64,000 bases of DNA from NCBI GenBank assembly GCA_017437745.1, contig JAFRYI010000008.1, positions 62,001 through 126,000 on the forward strand, written 5' to 3'. This document shows, piece by piece, positions 63,202-64,000 of the stretch; positions within the stretch are counted from its first letter, which is position 1, and each line of letters opens with the position of its first letter. A program made the position numbers and the translations under genes. The notes below the pieces were generated by a model. That model saw nothing but the letters and a program-made list of their open reading frames with translations, ran no database searches and had not been told where the DNA came from. Source of the DNA: Bacillota bacterium (GTDB lineage Bacteria; Bacillota; Clostridia; Peptostreptococcales; Anaerovoracaceae).

Positions 63202-64000
63202 ATGACCAGAAAGCCGAATCTCGCCGTTGTAGGCGCAACAGGACTGGTAGGCTCCACCTTCCTTAAGGTGCTCGAGGAGAGAGACTTTCCGTTCGAGAAC
63301 CTTTACCTCATGGCAAGCTCCAAGTCCGCAGGAAAGACCGTTACATTCAGAGGCAAGGATTACATAGTCGAGGAGCTCAACGAGCACTCCTTCGATAAGC
63401 CTATCGACATAGCGCTGTTCTCCGCGGGCGGCGGAACATCCGAGAAGTTCTCCCCCATCGCCGCGGCTCACGGCTGCACCGTAGTCGACAACAGCAGCGC
63501 GTGGCGCATGGATCCCGAAGTTCCTCTCGTCGTTCCTGAAGTAAACCCGGACGACATCTGGTGGAACAAAGGCATAATCGCCAACCCCAACTGCTCTACC
63601 ATTCAGGCAATGCTTCCCATAAAGGCTCTGCACGACGCCTATAAGGTCAAGAGGATAGTTTACAGTACATATCAGGCCGTTTCCGGCGCCGGAATGAAGG
63701 GCCTATCCGACCTGGCAGAAGGACTTAAGGGCAACGACCAGTGCAAGGCTTTCGCCCACCCGATCGTAGGCAACGCCCTGCCCCACATCGACGTCTTCCT
63801 GGATAACGGATATACCAAGGAAGAGATGAAGATGATAAACGAGACGCACAAGATCCTCGGCGACGACAGCATCAGAGTCACCGCTACGACCGTCCGCGTT
63901 CCCGTGCGCTGCAGCCACAGCGAATCCATAAACCTGGAGTTCGAGAAGCCGTTCGACCTTGATGAGGCGCGCGAGCTGCTAAGAAAGTTCCCCGGCATAG
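63202..64000 (+). CDS. asd: Aspartate-semialdehyde dehydrogenase (3' end outside window)
   Basis: Reduces aspartyl phosphate to aspartate semialdehyde, entry to lysine/diaminopimelate, threonine and methionine synthesis. The visible 266 codons show the NADP-binding GATGLVGSTFL at the N-terminus, the catalytic cysteine in NPNCSTIQ (about residue 130), and conserved YQAVSGAG. The ATG at 63202 is preceded by AAAGGAGAT; an ATG at 63197 is out of frame and stops at once. About 70 C-terminal residues lie beyond the window. Confidence 0.95.
   Translation, partial: MTRKPNLAVVGATGLVGSTFLKVLEERDFPFENLYLMASSKSAGKTVTFRGKDYIVEELNEHSFDKPIDIALFSAGGGTSEKFSPIAAAHGCTVVDNSSAWRMDPEVPLVVPEVNPDDIWWNKGIIANPNCSTIQAMLPIKALHDAYKVKRIVYSTYQAVSGAGMKGLSDLAEGLKGNDQCKAFAHPIVGNALPHIDVFLDNGYTKEEMKMINETHKILGDDSIRVTATTVRVPVRCSHSESINLEFEKPFDLDEARELLRKFPGI

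Overview
The window looks like a chromosomal housekeeping segment of an anaerobic member of the Bacillota, most likely class Clostridia. The evidence is gene content and order: RNase J, the IreB-RuvX-AlaS trio, two Asp23-family proteins, a YneA-like SOS division inhibitor, FtsK/SpoIIIE-RimO-PgsA-CinA-RecA, HemZ, rubrerythrin and acetate kinase. GC content looks close to one half. I see no rRNA, CRISPR array, insertion sequence, prophage or toxin-antitoxin module. No stretch longer than about 300 bp lacks a gene.

Layout. 0-4.1 kb: end of exonuclease III (+), then rubrerythrin, two tandem CBS-domain membrane proteins and ribosomal protein L28 (-). 4.2-10.9 kb (+): Asp23-family protein, recG, rsmD, coaD, a coiled-coil protein, tmcAL, ackA, rpmF. 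10.9-11.9 kb (-): lipoprotein and tRNA-Leu(CAA). 12.1-41.2 kb (+): yajC, then 24 genes from rel to a YnbB-like PLP enzyme with no gap above 69 bp. They cover stringent response, three aminoacyl-tRNA synthetases, ribosome silencing, RNA decay, EF-P, isoprenoid precursors, mismatch repair and a Xer-like recombinase. 41.3-41.7 kb: LysM division inhibitor under a consensus promoter with three LexA-type boxes. 41.7-42.0 kb: convergent junction with a bidirectional terminator. 42.0-50.1 kb (-): comEA-ynzC-alaS-ireB-ruvX-nuclease-radical SAM-YdcF-DUF6873-alkyltransferase-like operon. 50.2-55.9 kb (-): rplU-rpmA-obg-radical SAM-DUF2344-YibE/F. 56.1-63.0 kb (-): recA with its own SOS promoter, and ftsK-rimO-pgsA-cinA. 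63.2 kb to the end (+): start of asd.

I did not find a clear new multi-gene defence or mobile system. The observations most worth following are: a YqeK-RsfS fusion that keeps an internal ribosome binding site; the three-operator SOS promoter of the YneA-like gene; L27 without the Prp-cleaved N-terminal extension together with absence of prp between rplU and rpmA; three genes whose extended -10 element sits 7-9 nt from the start codon (probably leaderless); a dif-like inverted repeat just upstream of a single Xer recombinase, about 3 kb from the strand switch; and a possible L28 leader switch. All assignments come from reading motifs and gene order; no database search was run.
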